A stretch of DNA of 64,000 nt from Clostridiales bacterium (lineage in GTDB: Bacteria > Bacillota > Clostridia > Saccharofermentanales > Saccharofermentanaceae): positions 54,433-118,432 of the forward strand of contig JAFVDI010000012.1 of the NCBI GenBank assembly GCA_017478485.1. Reading direction: 5' to 3'. Below are positions 36,294 to 44,483 of this stretch, one piece after another. The notes under the pieces are model-generated. The model was given only the letters and a program-made list of their open reading frames with translations, was not told where the DNA came from and searched no databases. The translations under genes and the position numbers were made by a program. Every line of letters begins with the position of its first letter. Position 1 is the first letter of the stretch.

Positions 36294-38483
36294 ATGGGCT
36301 GGTTTGATAATCAGATCAAGTCAAGGCGTGAAGCCGATCAGCAGCTTTTGGATGATTCCTTTCTGAAGGTCGCCGGTGTCATCATGGGCACCAGGAACGC
36401 CGAAAAGATAAGCGACGAGCGTATCATCACAAAGAATGCGATCGATACGATCCTCAAGTACTATCACTATAAGACTTCCGATGTGCCGGGCTCTCTCAAG
36501 AATGCGGACGAGCAGCTTGATTTCTGCCTCAGACCTCACGGCATCATGAGGCGAAACATCAGACTTACTCCGGGCTGGTACAAAGATGCGTACGGCCCTG
36601 TCCTCGGATTCATGAAGGAAGACGGAACCCCGGTACCTATTCTCCCGGGAATGGTGTCAGGATACAGCTTCAAGGATCCCAAAACGGGGAAGAACGTTAA
36701 ACTTAGCCGAAAGACGGAAGGACTTATCGACAGCGATGCAATATGTTTCTACAGACCGCTTCCGCAGAAGAAGCTCACGATCGCGGATTTACTTTTGTAC
36801 ATCAGGAGGTGCGTTTCTTTAAGTGATGTCATTATGGTCATCGCAGCTGCTTCGGCGGTCTCGCTTGTAGGACTTCTTTTGCCCCGTCTTACCGCAACGC
36901 TTACCGGACCGGTATTGAGGAGCGGCAGGGCAGACGCGCTTATCGGAATAGCTATCTGCATCTTATGCGTCACTTTTTCGAAGCAGCTCCTGGAAAGTGT
37001 GGACGGGTTCATAACCGGAAGGTTCAGCATCAAGACATCACTCGGGGTACAGGCTTCGATGATGATGCGCCTCATGTCGCTTCCCGCACACTTCTTCCGC
37101 AAATACAGCGCCGGTGAATTAAGCAGCAGGTCACAGTCCGTAAATCAGCTTTGCACGATACTTGTCGGCATAGTCATGAGCTCATGCCTTACATCGGTCA
37201 CGTCGCTGGTATACATAACGCAGATATTCAGTTATACTCCCGTGCTCGTGGTCCCTTCGATCCTGATCATAGTTGCAACAGTTGTCTTCTCGACCGTCTC
37301 CACGTTTGTCCAGGTAAAAATAAACAAGAAGATTATGGAACAGGAAGCAAAGGAATCCGGCATGTCATATGCAATGATCACCGGAGTCCAGAAGATCAAG
37401 CTGGCGGGTGCGGAAAAACGTATCTTTGCCAAGTGGCTCGATCTTTATTCAGTGGGTGCGGAGCTCAGTTACAACCCGCCGCTCTTTATCAAGCTCAATT
37501 CCGTGATCAATCTGGGCATTACGCTGGCATCAAACATAATCCTTTACTATCTTGCGGTCGTGAGCGGCATCGGGCAGTCTTCGTATTTTGCCTTCACGGC
37601 GGCTTACGGAATGCTTTCCGGCGCGTTTATGATGCTTTCCGGAGTGGCGCTTTCGGCGGCAAGGATAAAGCCCATTCTTGAGATCGCAGAGCCTTTGCTT
37701 AATACGGAACCTGAGACATCCGACAACAAAGAGATCGTGACTTCTTTATCAGGTGCAGTTGAACTGGATCACATCTCTTTCCGTTATGCGGAGGGTCTTC
37801 CCCTCGTTATCGATGATCTGTCTTTGAAGGTTAAGCCGGGTGAGTATGTCGCGATCGTCGGAAAGACCGGATGCGGAAAGTCGACGCTTATGAGGATCCT
37901 GCTGGGATTTGAGAAACCCGAGAAGGGTTCTGTCCGTTTCGACGGAAAGGATATCAATACGCTCGATCTTCCTTCGCTCAGAAAGAAGATAGGAACCGTA
38001 ATGCAGGATGCAGGCCTTTTCCAGGGTGACATTTATTCCAATATAGTCATCACGGCACCGCAGCTCGATCTGGCGGCGGCATGGGAAGCTGCAGAAAAAG
38101 CGGGAATTGCCGAAGATATCAGGTCGATGCCGATGGGAATGAATACTATAATAGGAGAAGGGCAGGGAGGTATCTCCGGCGGACAGCGCCAGCGCCTCAT
38201 GATCGCCCGGGCCATAGCGCCGAAGCCTAAGCTGCTTATGTTTGACGAAGCTACCAGCGCTCTCGACAACAAGACGCAGAAGCAGGTTTCTGAAGCTTTG
38301 GATGCAATGGGATGCACCAGGATCGTTATCGCTCACAGGCTTTCGACGATCAGACACTGCGACCGCATCCTGGTAATCGATGAAGGTCATATTATTGAAG
38401 ACGGTACATATGATGAACTAATTGAAAAAGACGGATTTTTCGCCAAGCTCGTTGAGCGGCAGCGACTGGATACCGCTAATTAA
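36294..38483 (+). CDS. Second NHLP-type ABC exporter (permease plus ATPase, no peptidase)
   Basis: 729 residues. A soluble N-terminal domain (about 1-165) replaces the C39 domain, as in the second ABC protein of NHLM bacteriocin systems. Six membrane helices and an ATPase follow (Walker A GKTGCGKST, signature ISGGQRQRLM, DEATSALD). It starts 15 bases after the first exporter gene, so the two probably form a heterodimer. Confidence 0.9.
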   Translation: MGWFDNQIKSRREADQQLLDDSFLKVAGVIMGTRNAEKISDERIITKNAIDTILKYYHYKTSDVPGSLKNADEQLDFCLRPHGIMRRNIRLTPGWYKDAYGPVLGFMKEDGTPVPILPGMVSGYSFKDPKTGKNVKLSRKTEGLIDSDAICFYRPLPQKKLTIADLLLYIRRCVSLSDVIMVIAAASAVSLVGLLLPRLTATLTGPVLRSGRADALIGIAICILCVTFSKQLLESVDGFITGRFSIKTSLGVQASMMMRLMSLPAHFFRKYSAGELSSRSQSVNQLCTILVGIVMSSCLTSVTSLVYITQIFSYTPVLVVPSILIIVATVVFSTVSTFVQVKINKKIMEQEAKESGMSYAMITGVQKIKLAGAEKRIFAKWLDLYSVGAELSYNPPLFIKLNSVINLGITLASNIILYYLAVVSGIGQSSYFAFTAAYGMLSGAFMMLSGVALSAARIKPILEIAEPLLNTEPETSDNKEIVTSLSGAVELDHISFRYAEGLPLVIDDLSLKVKPGEYVAIVGKTGCGKSTLMRILLGFEKPEKGSVRFDGKDINTLDLPSLRKKIGTVMQDAGLFQGDIYSNIVITAPQLDLAAAWEAAEKAGIAEDIRSMPMGMNTIIGEGQGGISGGQRQRLMIARAIAPKPKLLMFDEATSALDNKTQKQVSEALDAMGCTRIVIAHRLSTIRHCDRILVIDEGHIIEDGTYDELIEKDGFFAKLVERQRLDTAN

Positions 38484-38499
38484 AGGAGGCATGCTTCGA

Positions 38500-39063
38500 A
38501 TGGAAGAGAAGAAAACCGACAGAAGAACACTTAAGACCAGGAAAGTCATCTACAACTCGATCATGGAGCTTCTTACACAGAAGGAACTTCATAAGGTGAC
38601 AGTCCAGGAGATCTCAGACATGTCTGACATCAACAGGACCACTTTTTACAAGCATTTCCTTGATGTCTATGATCTCTACGACAAACTTGAGCAGGATATC
38701 CTGATCGAATGGGGCATGCTGGTCCTTAACATGCAGGATCTGAGGAGCAAGGAGTTCTTTGACAGCCTTGTAGGTTATGTCGATAAGAACAGGAACGTCT
38801 TTAAGATGGTATTCAGCTCCAAGGCTCCGGGCCAGCTCCGCGCAAGATTCGAAAAGCTCCTCGAAGGACTTCTCCAGAAGATCGAATCAGAGAAGAAGGG
38901 CGCCGACATCAAGGACATAAAACTCTCTTATCAGACAAGCTACCGTTCACAGGGCTGCATCGCCGTTCTTTCCAGGTGGATCGATCAGGGTGCTGACCAG
39001 CCGAAAGATTTTATCGTAAATGTACTCTCCGAGCTTGATACAAGCGTCGAGAAGGTAATGTAA
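38500..39063 (+). CDS. TetR family transcriptional regulator
   Basis: 187 residues from ATG 38500 (AAAGGAGG ten bases upstream). The N-terminal HTH is clear: TVQEISDMSDINRTTFYKHF. The C-terminal ligand domain resembles the TetR_C_33 group. As the last gene of the exporter operon, it may regulate it. A strong terminator follows. Confidence 0.9.
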   Translation: MEEKKTDRRTLKTRKVIYNSIMELLTQKELHKVTVQEISDMSDINRTTFYKHFLDVYDLYDKLEQDILIEWGMLVLNMQDLRSKEFFDSLVGYVDKNRNVFKMVFSSKAPGQLRARFEKLLEGLLQKIESEKKGADIKDIKLSYQTSYRSQGCIAVLSRWIDQGADQPKDFIVNVLSELDTSVEKVM

Positions 39064-39076
39064 AAAGAACTTCAAA

Positions 39077-39105
39077 AAGCCCGGGCTTTTGATGCCCGGG
39101 TCTTT
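39077..39105 (+). terminator. Intrinsic terminator of the exporter operon
   Basis: AAAGCCCGGGC and GCCCGGGTCTTT form a GC-rich stem around a TTTTGAT-like loop, followed by CTTTT. It also lies before the 3' end of the opposing lipoprotein gene, so it may work in both directions. Confidence 0.8.
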
Positions 39106-39140
39106 CTTTTGAATAGAGTCTTGATCTGTGACGATGCTGA

Positions 39141-39887
39141 TCAGGTTACTGAGATTGCGAGATCAGTTACTTCAGTTATGGTGCACTTGCCGTCAACGGT
39201 CTCTGCTACCTGGACCATGGCGAACTTGCTTTCTGCACCGGGAGCTACGGGAGTAACTTTGCAAAGGATAACGTGGTTGGTTCCGTTGATGACCTGTGAA
39301 CCGATGTTTGCAACAGGCTCATAAGTTGCGCCGAGCTTGCTTTCGGAAGCTTTGTCCATGACAGCTGCGATGTCAGGAGTTATGGCCGGAACCTCTGCGT
39401 ATGTAAATCCGCCGAGAGGAGCCTTGCCGCTGCGTGCGCCGGGTATCGCAATATCCTCGATGTTCAGGATCTTGCATTCCTTGCTGAGATTCTCATAGAC
39501 GTATACGATAACATAGCGGGGAGTTGCTCCGGGACGTACTACTGTTGCCTTTGCGAGGAAGCAGTGGTTTGTTCCGGATACGACCTGGGATGCGAGATAT
39601 GCTACAGGTACGTAATTGACACCGATCAGCTTTTCCATTGCCTTGTCAAAGATTGCTTTACGGGATGCGTTTATTGCCTGGTCATCCGGTATATTCCAGC
39701 CGCCTGCTATTGCCGCATTATCGATCTCATCATTGGAAATATCTACGATGTTGATCTGTGATTCTGTTTCGGCATTGCTGCTGCCGGGTGTTCTGCTGCA
39801 TGCGACGAGTCCCATATTTGCCATTGCGCCAATAAGACCGATCGCTGCGATCTTCGTGGTTAGGTTCTTAGTAATTTCAGGTTTCAT
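39141..39887 (-). CDS. Lipoprotein with two tandem cystatin-like domains
   Basis: 248 residues. The signal peptide has the lipobox LVAC (Cys30). Two repeats follow (about 60-147 and 158-247). Each begins with a Gly-Gly-aromatic start (GGW, GGF), then helix, then a QVVSG (101-105) or QVING (198-202) hairpin followed by TNH, then beta strands. The Q-x-V-x-G hairpin and N-terminal Gly are the papain-contact elements of cystatins. The role is unknown, but the neighbouring exporter carries a papain-fold C39 peptidase. It is driven by promoter copy C. Confidence 0.75.
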   Translation of the reverse strand: MKPEITKNLTTKIAAIGLIGAMANMGLVACSRTPGSSNAETESQINIVDISNDEIDNAAIAGGWNIPDDQAINASRKAIFDKAMEKLIGVNYVPVAYLASQVVSGTNHCFLAKATVVRPGATPRYVIVYVYENLSKECKILNIEDIAIPGARSGKAPLGGFTYAEVPAITPDIAAVMDKASESKLGATYEPVANIGSQVINGTNHVILCKVTPVAPGAESKFAMVQVAETVDGKCTITEVTDLAISVT

Positions 39888-39940
39888 ATTATTGTCCTCC
39901 TGGTTGATTGGTTACGTGTTTTGTTTTGGTTTGTAGCCTG

Positions 39941-40024
39941 ATTATCAGGGGCTCCGGGAGGCGAAACAATCAGTAATAACGTCATCTTCCGTTGTTTAAG
40001 CGACACTGATCTTACAGTGTGTCG
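39941..40024 (-). promoter_or_regulatory. Repeated promoter module, copy C (drives the cystatin-like lipoprotein)
   Basis: Read on the minus strand: dyad CGACACA, 10 bases, AGTGTCG (40024-40001); TTAA (39999-39996); 18 bases; ATTA (39977-39974); CTGA; -35 TTGTTT (39969-39964); 17 bases; -10 GATAAT (39946-39941). The order and spacing are identical to copies A and B. Confidence 0.7.
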
Positions 40025-40060
40025 CTCAATTAAAGATGAAACAAAGTAAAAATGGAAATA

Positions 40061-40582
40061 TCAGCCGTGGGGAAGGTTTTTCTTCTTATCCCACTTTCTC
40101 TTAACTTCTTCAGCTTTGGCGATGACCTTTTCTTTCCACTGGTCGTCTTCCGCATCGAGCTGGTATGCGTCAAAACCGTATTCACGGCCGTAAGAGCAGA
40201 TTACTGCTTCGTCATCTATATGCAGGGATATCCTGTATTTGTTAGGGACTTTCTGCGGAAGTATCTGTGTCCTGTTCTTCTGGACTTCCCTAAGATGTCT
40301 TTCTGCGTTGACTATACCGTCAAACTTTACGCCGTAATGCTTGAAGAGTCCCTGGATATAATTAATGGAACGGAAAGAAGAAGTATAGACCCAAACTTCA
40401 AAACCCATTCGCTGCAGAGTGTTTATAAGCTCGGGAGCGCCGGCCCTGAGCCGTTCCTTATAGAATGCCTTAAATGGGATGGGGAGCTCAGGCTCAGTCT
40501 TATGAGTCTTCGGATTTACGAAAAGAACCTCATCAAGGTCGAATGAGATCCTCATCTTTTCAGGGTTATTTGCTTCCTGCAC
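40061..40582 (-). CDS. HAD-like phosphohydrolase protein
   Basis: 173 residues from GTG 40582 (ATG at 40555 possible). The HAD nucleophile motif FDLDEVLF is present, then a helix and strand RMGFEVWVYTSSF, and a late acidic HIDDE. It is clearly related to the second half of the protein encoded just upstream, with which it overlaps by 17 bases. It is cytosolic; the substrate is unknown. Confidence 0.72.
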   Translation of the reverse strand: MQEANNPEKMRISFDLDEVLFVNPKTHKTEPELPIPFKAFYKERLRAGAPELINTLQRMGFEVWVYTSSFRSINYIQGLFKHYGVKFDGIVNAERHLREVQKNRTQILPQKVPNKYRISLHIDDEAVICSYGREYGFDAYQLDAEDDQWKEKVIAKAEEVKRKWDKKKNLPHG

Positions 40583-41456
40583 GCTTTTCGATCTCCTCTA
40601 TGATCGCTATTGCTTTTTTTGCCCAGTCTTCTTCGGGCACATTGATCTCATATTCCTGGAAATCACCCGTTTTTCCGTGCGTCTCTACTATGGCGTTATT
40701 GTCTATATGAAGAGTCGTATCATATTTGTTGTTAATGAGTTCTCTGACACGTGCAGCCCTCTCGGATTTGTTCTGGGTATGCTTGTCAACACCTGTCAGT
40801 ATGCCGTCGACGTGGGCTGCATATGCTTTGAAGAACTTCTGGATATCATCGATCGAATAGAAATCACGGGCATAGACCCAGATGTCATATCCCTGCTTTG
40901 AAAGACTGTAGAGAAGCGCAGGGATCCCAAGTCTTATCCTCTTTTTGAAGCGGACGCTGAAAGGGAATGTGAAAGCCTTTTTCTCGAGATGCGGATAATC
41001 AGGTGATCTGAATATGACTTCATCAAGATCGATGGTTGCGCGCTTGTCATGCTGGGACTTTTCAAGGATGGTCTTGATGTCCGATTCGGTTGCGCAGTTG
41101 ATGATCTTTATCGGGACTTTCTTTATGTTGCAGCGCATTGCGGCTGCCCATCTGTGATGTCCGTTAAGCAGCATGTAGCCGTGCGGACGCAGTTTCTCGA
41201 CCATCAGAGGATCGTCTATGGGAGGTCTGTCCATATGCATCGCATCGCGGAATTTGGTCTCATATTCACTGATGATCCTGTAACTGGGTCCGACCTTTTC
41301 CATCGAGAACTCATCATCGGGATTTGGATGGATACTCCTGCAGGGAGCCTTTGATACCAGGAGCCTTTCAAACAGACTTGCATGTACAGGGATGGAGACA
41401 CCTTTTTGCTTCTCGATGTCATTTAAGACGTATTCCATTAACTGCGATTTGGCCAT
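40566..41456 (-). CDS. ParB/Srx-like domain fused to a HAD-like domain
   Basis: 296 residues with GGAGG before the ATG. The N-terminal half has the ParB/sulfiredoxin signature LLNGHHRWAAA (about 96-106) with following VPIKIIN. The second half has the HAD motif IDLDEVIF and KQGYDIWVYARDF, as in its downstream paralogue. ParB-fold domains of this type bind nucleotides and can be kinases or CTPases. The fusion and its duplicated partner suggest a phosphorylation/dephosphorylation pair, but this is inference. Confidence 0.7.
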   Translation of the reverse strand: MAKSQLMEYVLNDIEKQKGVSIPVHASLFERLLVSKAPCRSIHPNPDDEFSMEKVGPSYRIISEYETKFRDAMHMDRPPIDDPLMVEKLRPHGYMLLNGHHRWAAAMRCNIKKVPIKIINCATESDIKTILEKSQHDKRATIDLDEVIFRSPDYPHLEKKAFTFPFSVRFKKRIRLGIPALLYSLSKQGYDIWVYARDFYSIDDIQKFFKAYAAHVDGILTGVDKHTQNKSERAARVRELINNKYDTTLHIDNNAIVETHGKTGDFQEYEINVPEEDWAKKAIAIIEEIEKRAGSK

Positions 41457-41496
41457 ATGCTGCCTCCACTGAAAGGGAAATCTGTACTTCGTGGTA

Positions 41497-41793
41497 TTAT
41501 TCGATCGTAAGAATGTCGGAGAATCCGGTTACGGTAAACACTTCCATGATGGAAGGATTTGCATTGCGGATCTTCATGCTGCCTTTCTTGTTCATTGTCT
41601 TCTGAGATACAAGGAGTGACCGCAATCCCGCAGATGAGATATAGACGAGTTTTTCCAGATCAAATATGAGGGATGTTATCTCATCAAGAGATTCTTTCAG
41701 CACCTGATCCAATTCAGGCGCGGTCGTGGTATCGAGCCTTCCGTCCAAGGAAATGGTAAGTTCTGAACCATTGCGGGTCTTAATCAGATTCAT
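41497..41793 (-). CDS. STAS domain anti-sigma-factor antagonist (third paralogue)
   Basis: 98 residues. The motif VYISSAGLRSLL carries the phosphorylatable Ser. GGGAG precedes the ATG. It is close to the STAS protein at 28062 (the RLDTTTAPELDQ start and SQKTMNKKGSM segment correspond). It lies upstream of the HAD genes on the same strand and divergent from promoter copy A. Confidence 0.88.
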   Translation of the reverse strand: MNLIKTRNGSELTISLDGRLDTTTAPELDQVLKESLDEITSLIFDLEKLVYISSAGLRSLLVSQKTMNKKGSMKIRNANPSIMEVFTVTGFSDILTIE

Positions 41794-41871
41794 ATTGATG
41801 GATCTCCCTGTGTTTGATGTCTTGTATTATAACATGACAAAATGCCGTGTTCAGTGTTTTTATCTGCTATT

Positions 41872-41955
41872 CGACACTCAGGCGCAATAGTGTCGCTTAA
41901 GCATCAGACAGACCTTTCATTAATGATTGTCCCGGACCTTTAAACTGCTGATAAT
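41872..41955 (+). promoter_or_regulatory. Repeated promoter module, copy A (drives the 27-residue peptide)
   Basis: Dyad CGACACT (41872-41878), 10 bases, AGTGTCG (41889-41895); TTAA (41897-41900); 18 bases; ATTA (41919-41922); ATGA; -35 TTGTCC (41927-41932); 17 bases; -10 GATAAT (41950-41955). The peptide ATG lies 36 bases after the -10. Confidence 0.7.
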
Positions 41956-41990
41956 GATGTCGTTAATCAAACAAGCGGAGACAAAGGAAA

Positions 41991-42074
41991 ATGAAAAAGG
42001 AATCTAAAAGAGGGAAGGGCATTAAAGTCTTTTTGGAGCTCTGTTACTACGCGATCCTCTTCATGTTCGGATGA
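41991..42074 (+). CDS. 27-residue basic/hydrophobic peptide
   Basis: Short gene with GGAG ten bases upstream of ATG. The product starts MKKESKRGKG (strongly basic) and ends FLELCYYAILFMFG (hydrophobic, aromatic, one Cys). It lies just downstream of promoter copy A and has no other gene to serve. It could be a secreted signal, a membrane-active toxin, or a regulatory microprotein. It lacks a double-Gly leader, so processing by the nearby C39 exporter is not supported by the sequence. Confidence 0.55.
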   Translation: MKKESKRGKGIKVFLELCYYAILFMFG

Positions 42075-42140
42075 TCGAAGCATTTAACAAACCAATCATT
42101 TGAAAAAAGTTTGTAAATGATGCGCGAAAACAGCTGAAAA

Positions 42141-42169
42141 AGGCTTAAATTGCTATGCTTTTAAAGCCT
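42141..42169 (+). terminator. Possible terminator hairpin after the 27-residue peptide gene
   Basis: AGGCTT-AAA pairs with TTTAAAGCCT (one bulge) around an AT-rich loop; no T-tract follows. It separates the peptide gene from the next promoter. Confidence 0.35.
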
Positions 42170-42175
42170 GAAATA

Positions 42176-42204
42176 TTGACAAAAAGAGTGAATGAAAATA
42201 AAAT
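42176..42204 (+). promoter_or_regulatory. Strong SigA-type promoter of the cyclic-nucleotide operon
   Basis: TTGACA, 17 bases, TAAAAT. It is close to perfect consensus and lies 69 bases before the cNMP-sensor ATG. Confidence 0.75.
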
Positions 42205-42273
42205 TCTTTTATATAAATGTAAAGCTGGTTTGAGGCATTTATTTACATCCAAAAGACAGAAAGGGGTCATAAC

Positions 42274-43188
42274 ATGAGCATGATCGAAAAGACGTTTAGC
42301 AGTGGTGATATCATCATCAAAGAGGGAGAAACAGGTAATACTTTCTTCTATCTTTTGGAGGGTAATGTCGCAGTTTACAAGAATTACGGTGAGGATGACC
42401 AGGTCCAGATCAGGATCCTCGAGGCCGGACAGTATTTCGGCGAGATGGCTATCATCGAGACATATCCCCGCAGCACTTCAGTTGTTGCTGAAGGCGATGT
42501 AAAGGTTCAGGAGATCGAGGCTGAGGCTCTTAACGAGTACTTCAAGGACAATCCGGAGAAGATCATCCTTATCATGAACCAGCTCGGCAAGAGACTTAAG
42601 GAAATGACAGCGGATTATGATGAAGCAAAGAAGATGCTTACGGATCTCCGCAGCGCAGGTTCCAGCAAGAAGTACGACGGTTTCTTCAAGCAGATGGTCA
42701 GACAGTCCATCTTCACATACACAAAGAATGCAAGGATCGAGAAGCCGAGCGCTGAGGCTCTCCGCGAAGCAGCTGAGACAGTTGCGAAGCAGGATAAGGA
42801 CGGCAACAATGTCGAGTCCTATAAGAAGGGAACGATCATCTTCAAGCAGGGCGAAGTCGGCAAGTGCATGTACATCGTTCACGGCGGTATCGTTGCCATC
42901 TACAACAACTACGGTCAGTACGGCGAGATCAAGCTCACAGAGCTCTATCCTGTTGCATGCTTCGGCGAGATGGGAATGATCTCCGAGGATGCACGCAGCG
43001 CTACAGCAGTATCCGAATCCGATGAGACATATGTTGAGATCATCAAGCCCGAAGACCTCGCTGATCTCTTCAAGACATGCCCTGCTAAGGTCGACATGAT
43101 CCTCAAGCACCTTTCATACCGCTTGAGAAGCCTCACATACGACTATTTCAATGCTTGTAAGGAAATCTACGAGAATTCCGAGAAATGA
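42274..43188 (+). CDS. Tandem cyclic-nucleotide-binding domain protein (sensor paralogue 2)
   Basis: 304 residues with two cNMP-binding folds (about 5-118 and 180-298), each with the Gly-Glu-Met turn and a following P/A-R-S motif (GEMAIIETYPRST; GEMGMISEDARSA). There is no HTH. It overlaps the cyclase gene by 4 bases (ATGA), so the sensor and the enzyme that makes its probable ligand are translated together. It is highly similar in plan and sequence to the protein at 24198. Confidence 0.88.
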   Translation: MSMIEKTFSSGDIIIKEGETGNTFFYLLEGNVAVYKNYGEDDQVQIRILEAGQYFGEMAIIETYPRSTSVVAEGDVKVQEIEAEALNEYFKDNPEKIILIMNQLGKRLKEMTADYDEAKKMLTDLRSAGSSKKYDGFFKQMVRQSIFTYTKNARIEKPSAEALREAAETVAKQDKDGNNVESYKKGTIIFKQGEVGKCMYIVHGGIVAIYNNYGQYGEIKLTELYPVACFGEMGMISEDARSATAVSESDETYVEIIKPEDLADLFKTCPAKVDMILKHLSYRLRSLTYDYFNACKEIYENSEK

Positions 43189-44483
43189 TAAAGCCTGAAC
43201 AGGTACAATACTTTTTCCAGAATACCGAAGATGCGGTCTGTATAGTATCTGCCTCCGGTGATCTTCAGTACGCAAACCCTGCCGCAGAGAGACTTTTCGG
43301 AATCCCTGCGGACAGTGGCATGAAGATCTGGAAAGCTGTTCCGTTCATTGAAGGCAATGATGATCTCATACAGCTTTTTATCGATGCGGTAACAAATAAA
43401 GTCGCAACCCATGAAGCGCTCGCCGACTATTGGAACAATGAGGGCGAGGTCAAGAATCTTCACGTAAGAATGACATGCTACAAAGGCGAAGAGACAGCAT
43501 ACCTTATCGTTATCACGGATCTTACGCAGCTCATCAAGGTCAACTCCGCGCTTGTAAGGTATACATCGCAGGATATTGCTGATTTTGTTCTTACGACTGA
43601 AGAGGGCCAGAGGAGCGGCGGCAAGAACAAGGAAGTTACCGTTATCATGAGCGACCTGCGCGGCTTTACCGCGCTCAGCGCACAGCTGACCGCTGAACAG
43701 CTCATTACCGTCATCAACCATTATTTCGAGGCGATGTCTTCGGTCGTACAGAAGTACGGCGGTTCGATCATCGAGTTCTTAGGTGACGGCATATTCATTA
43801 TCTTCGGCGCACCGAAAGACCTTCCCGATCATCCTGCCATGGCCGTTAAATGCGCTGTTGAGATGCAGAATGCGATGGCGGAAGTAAATGAATGGAATGT
43901 CCAGAACGGTTTCCCCGTGCTCGAAATGGGCATCGGGATCAATACCGGTGTGGTCGTTGTCGGAAATATCGGTTCTGAGAAAGCAATGAAGTACGGCTGC
44001 ATGGGTTCAGCCGTTAATATAACAGGCCGTCTTGAAAGCCTTACTATCGGAGGCCAGATCTTCATCACGGAGAACACCGCAAAACTGATAAACGAAGAGC
44101 TTTCCATTGTTTCCGAAGGGTGCTTCCTGCCAAAGGGTTCTCCTGAGGAACTGAAATATTATGAGATCAAAGGCGTGGGTGATCTTGAGACCAACGCTTC
44201 CGCTTTAAGCAGCATCAAGTGGCGCGAACAGACTGTGGACATTGAGTATCAGTACTATGTCCTCGAAGCCAAGAAAGTGGGAGTGACATCTTATTCTGGA
44301 AAGATAGTAAGATATTCTGAAGACCGGAAGTTCGCGAGATTCATTTCTGAAACCGCACTTGAGGAAAAGCAGAATATCATGCTTCGTAAAGATGAAGAGT
44401 GCATATATGCAAAAGTCATCAGGAAAGATGAAGAGGGGTTGGTAATATGTTTCACTTCGATGTCTCAGGTCGTAGCAACGTAA
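43185..44483 (+). CDS. PAS-linked class III adenylate/guanylate cyclase
   Basis: 432 residues. A PAS domain (about 5-115; ASGDLQYANPAAERLFGI) leads into a class III cyclase domain (about 147-330). The metal-binding Asp157 (SDLRGF) and Asp201 (LGDGIF) are present, as are GIGINTG and the VNITGRLE segment with transition-state Asn and Arg. About 100 further residues at the C terminus look beta-rich. It is probably an active cAMP or cGMP maker coupled to the upstream sensor. Confidence 0.88.
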   Translation: MIKPEQVQYFFQNTEDAVCIVSASGDLQYANPAAERLFGIPADSGMKIWKAVPFIEGNDDLIQLFIDAVTNKVATHEALADYWNNEGEVKNLHVRMTCYKGEETAYLIVITDLTQLIKVNSALVRYTSQDIADFVLTTEEGQRSGGKNKEVTVIMSDLRGFTALSAQLTAEQLITVINHYFEAMSSVVQKYGGSIIEFLGDGIFIIFGAPKDLPDHPAMAVKCAVEMQNAMAEVNEWNVQNGFPVLEMGIGINTGVVVVGNIGSEKAMKYGCMGSAVNITGRLESLTIGGQIFITENTAKLINEELSIVSEGCFLPKGSPEELKYYEIKGVGDLETNASALSSIKWREQTVDIEYQYYVLEAKKVGVTSYSGKIVRYSEDRKFARFISETALEEKQNIMLRKDEECIYAKVIRKDEEGLVICFTSMSQVVAT

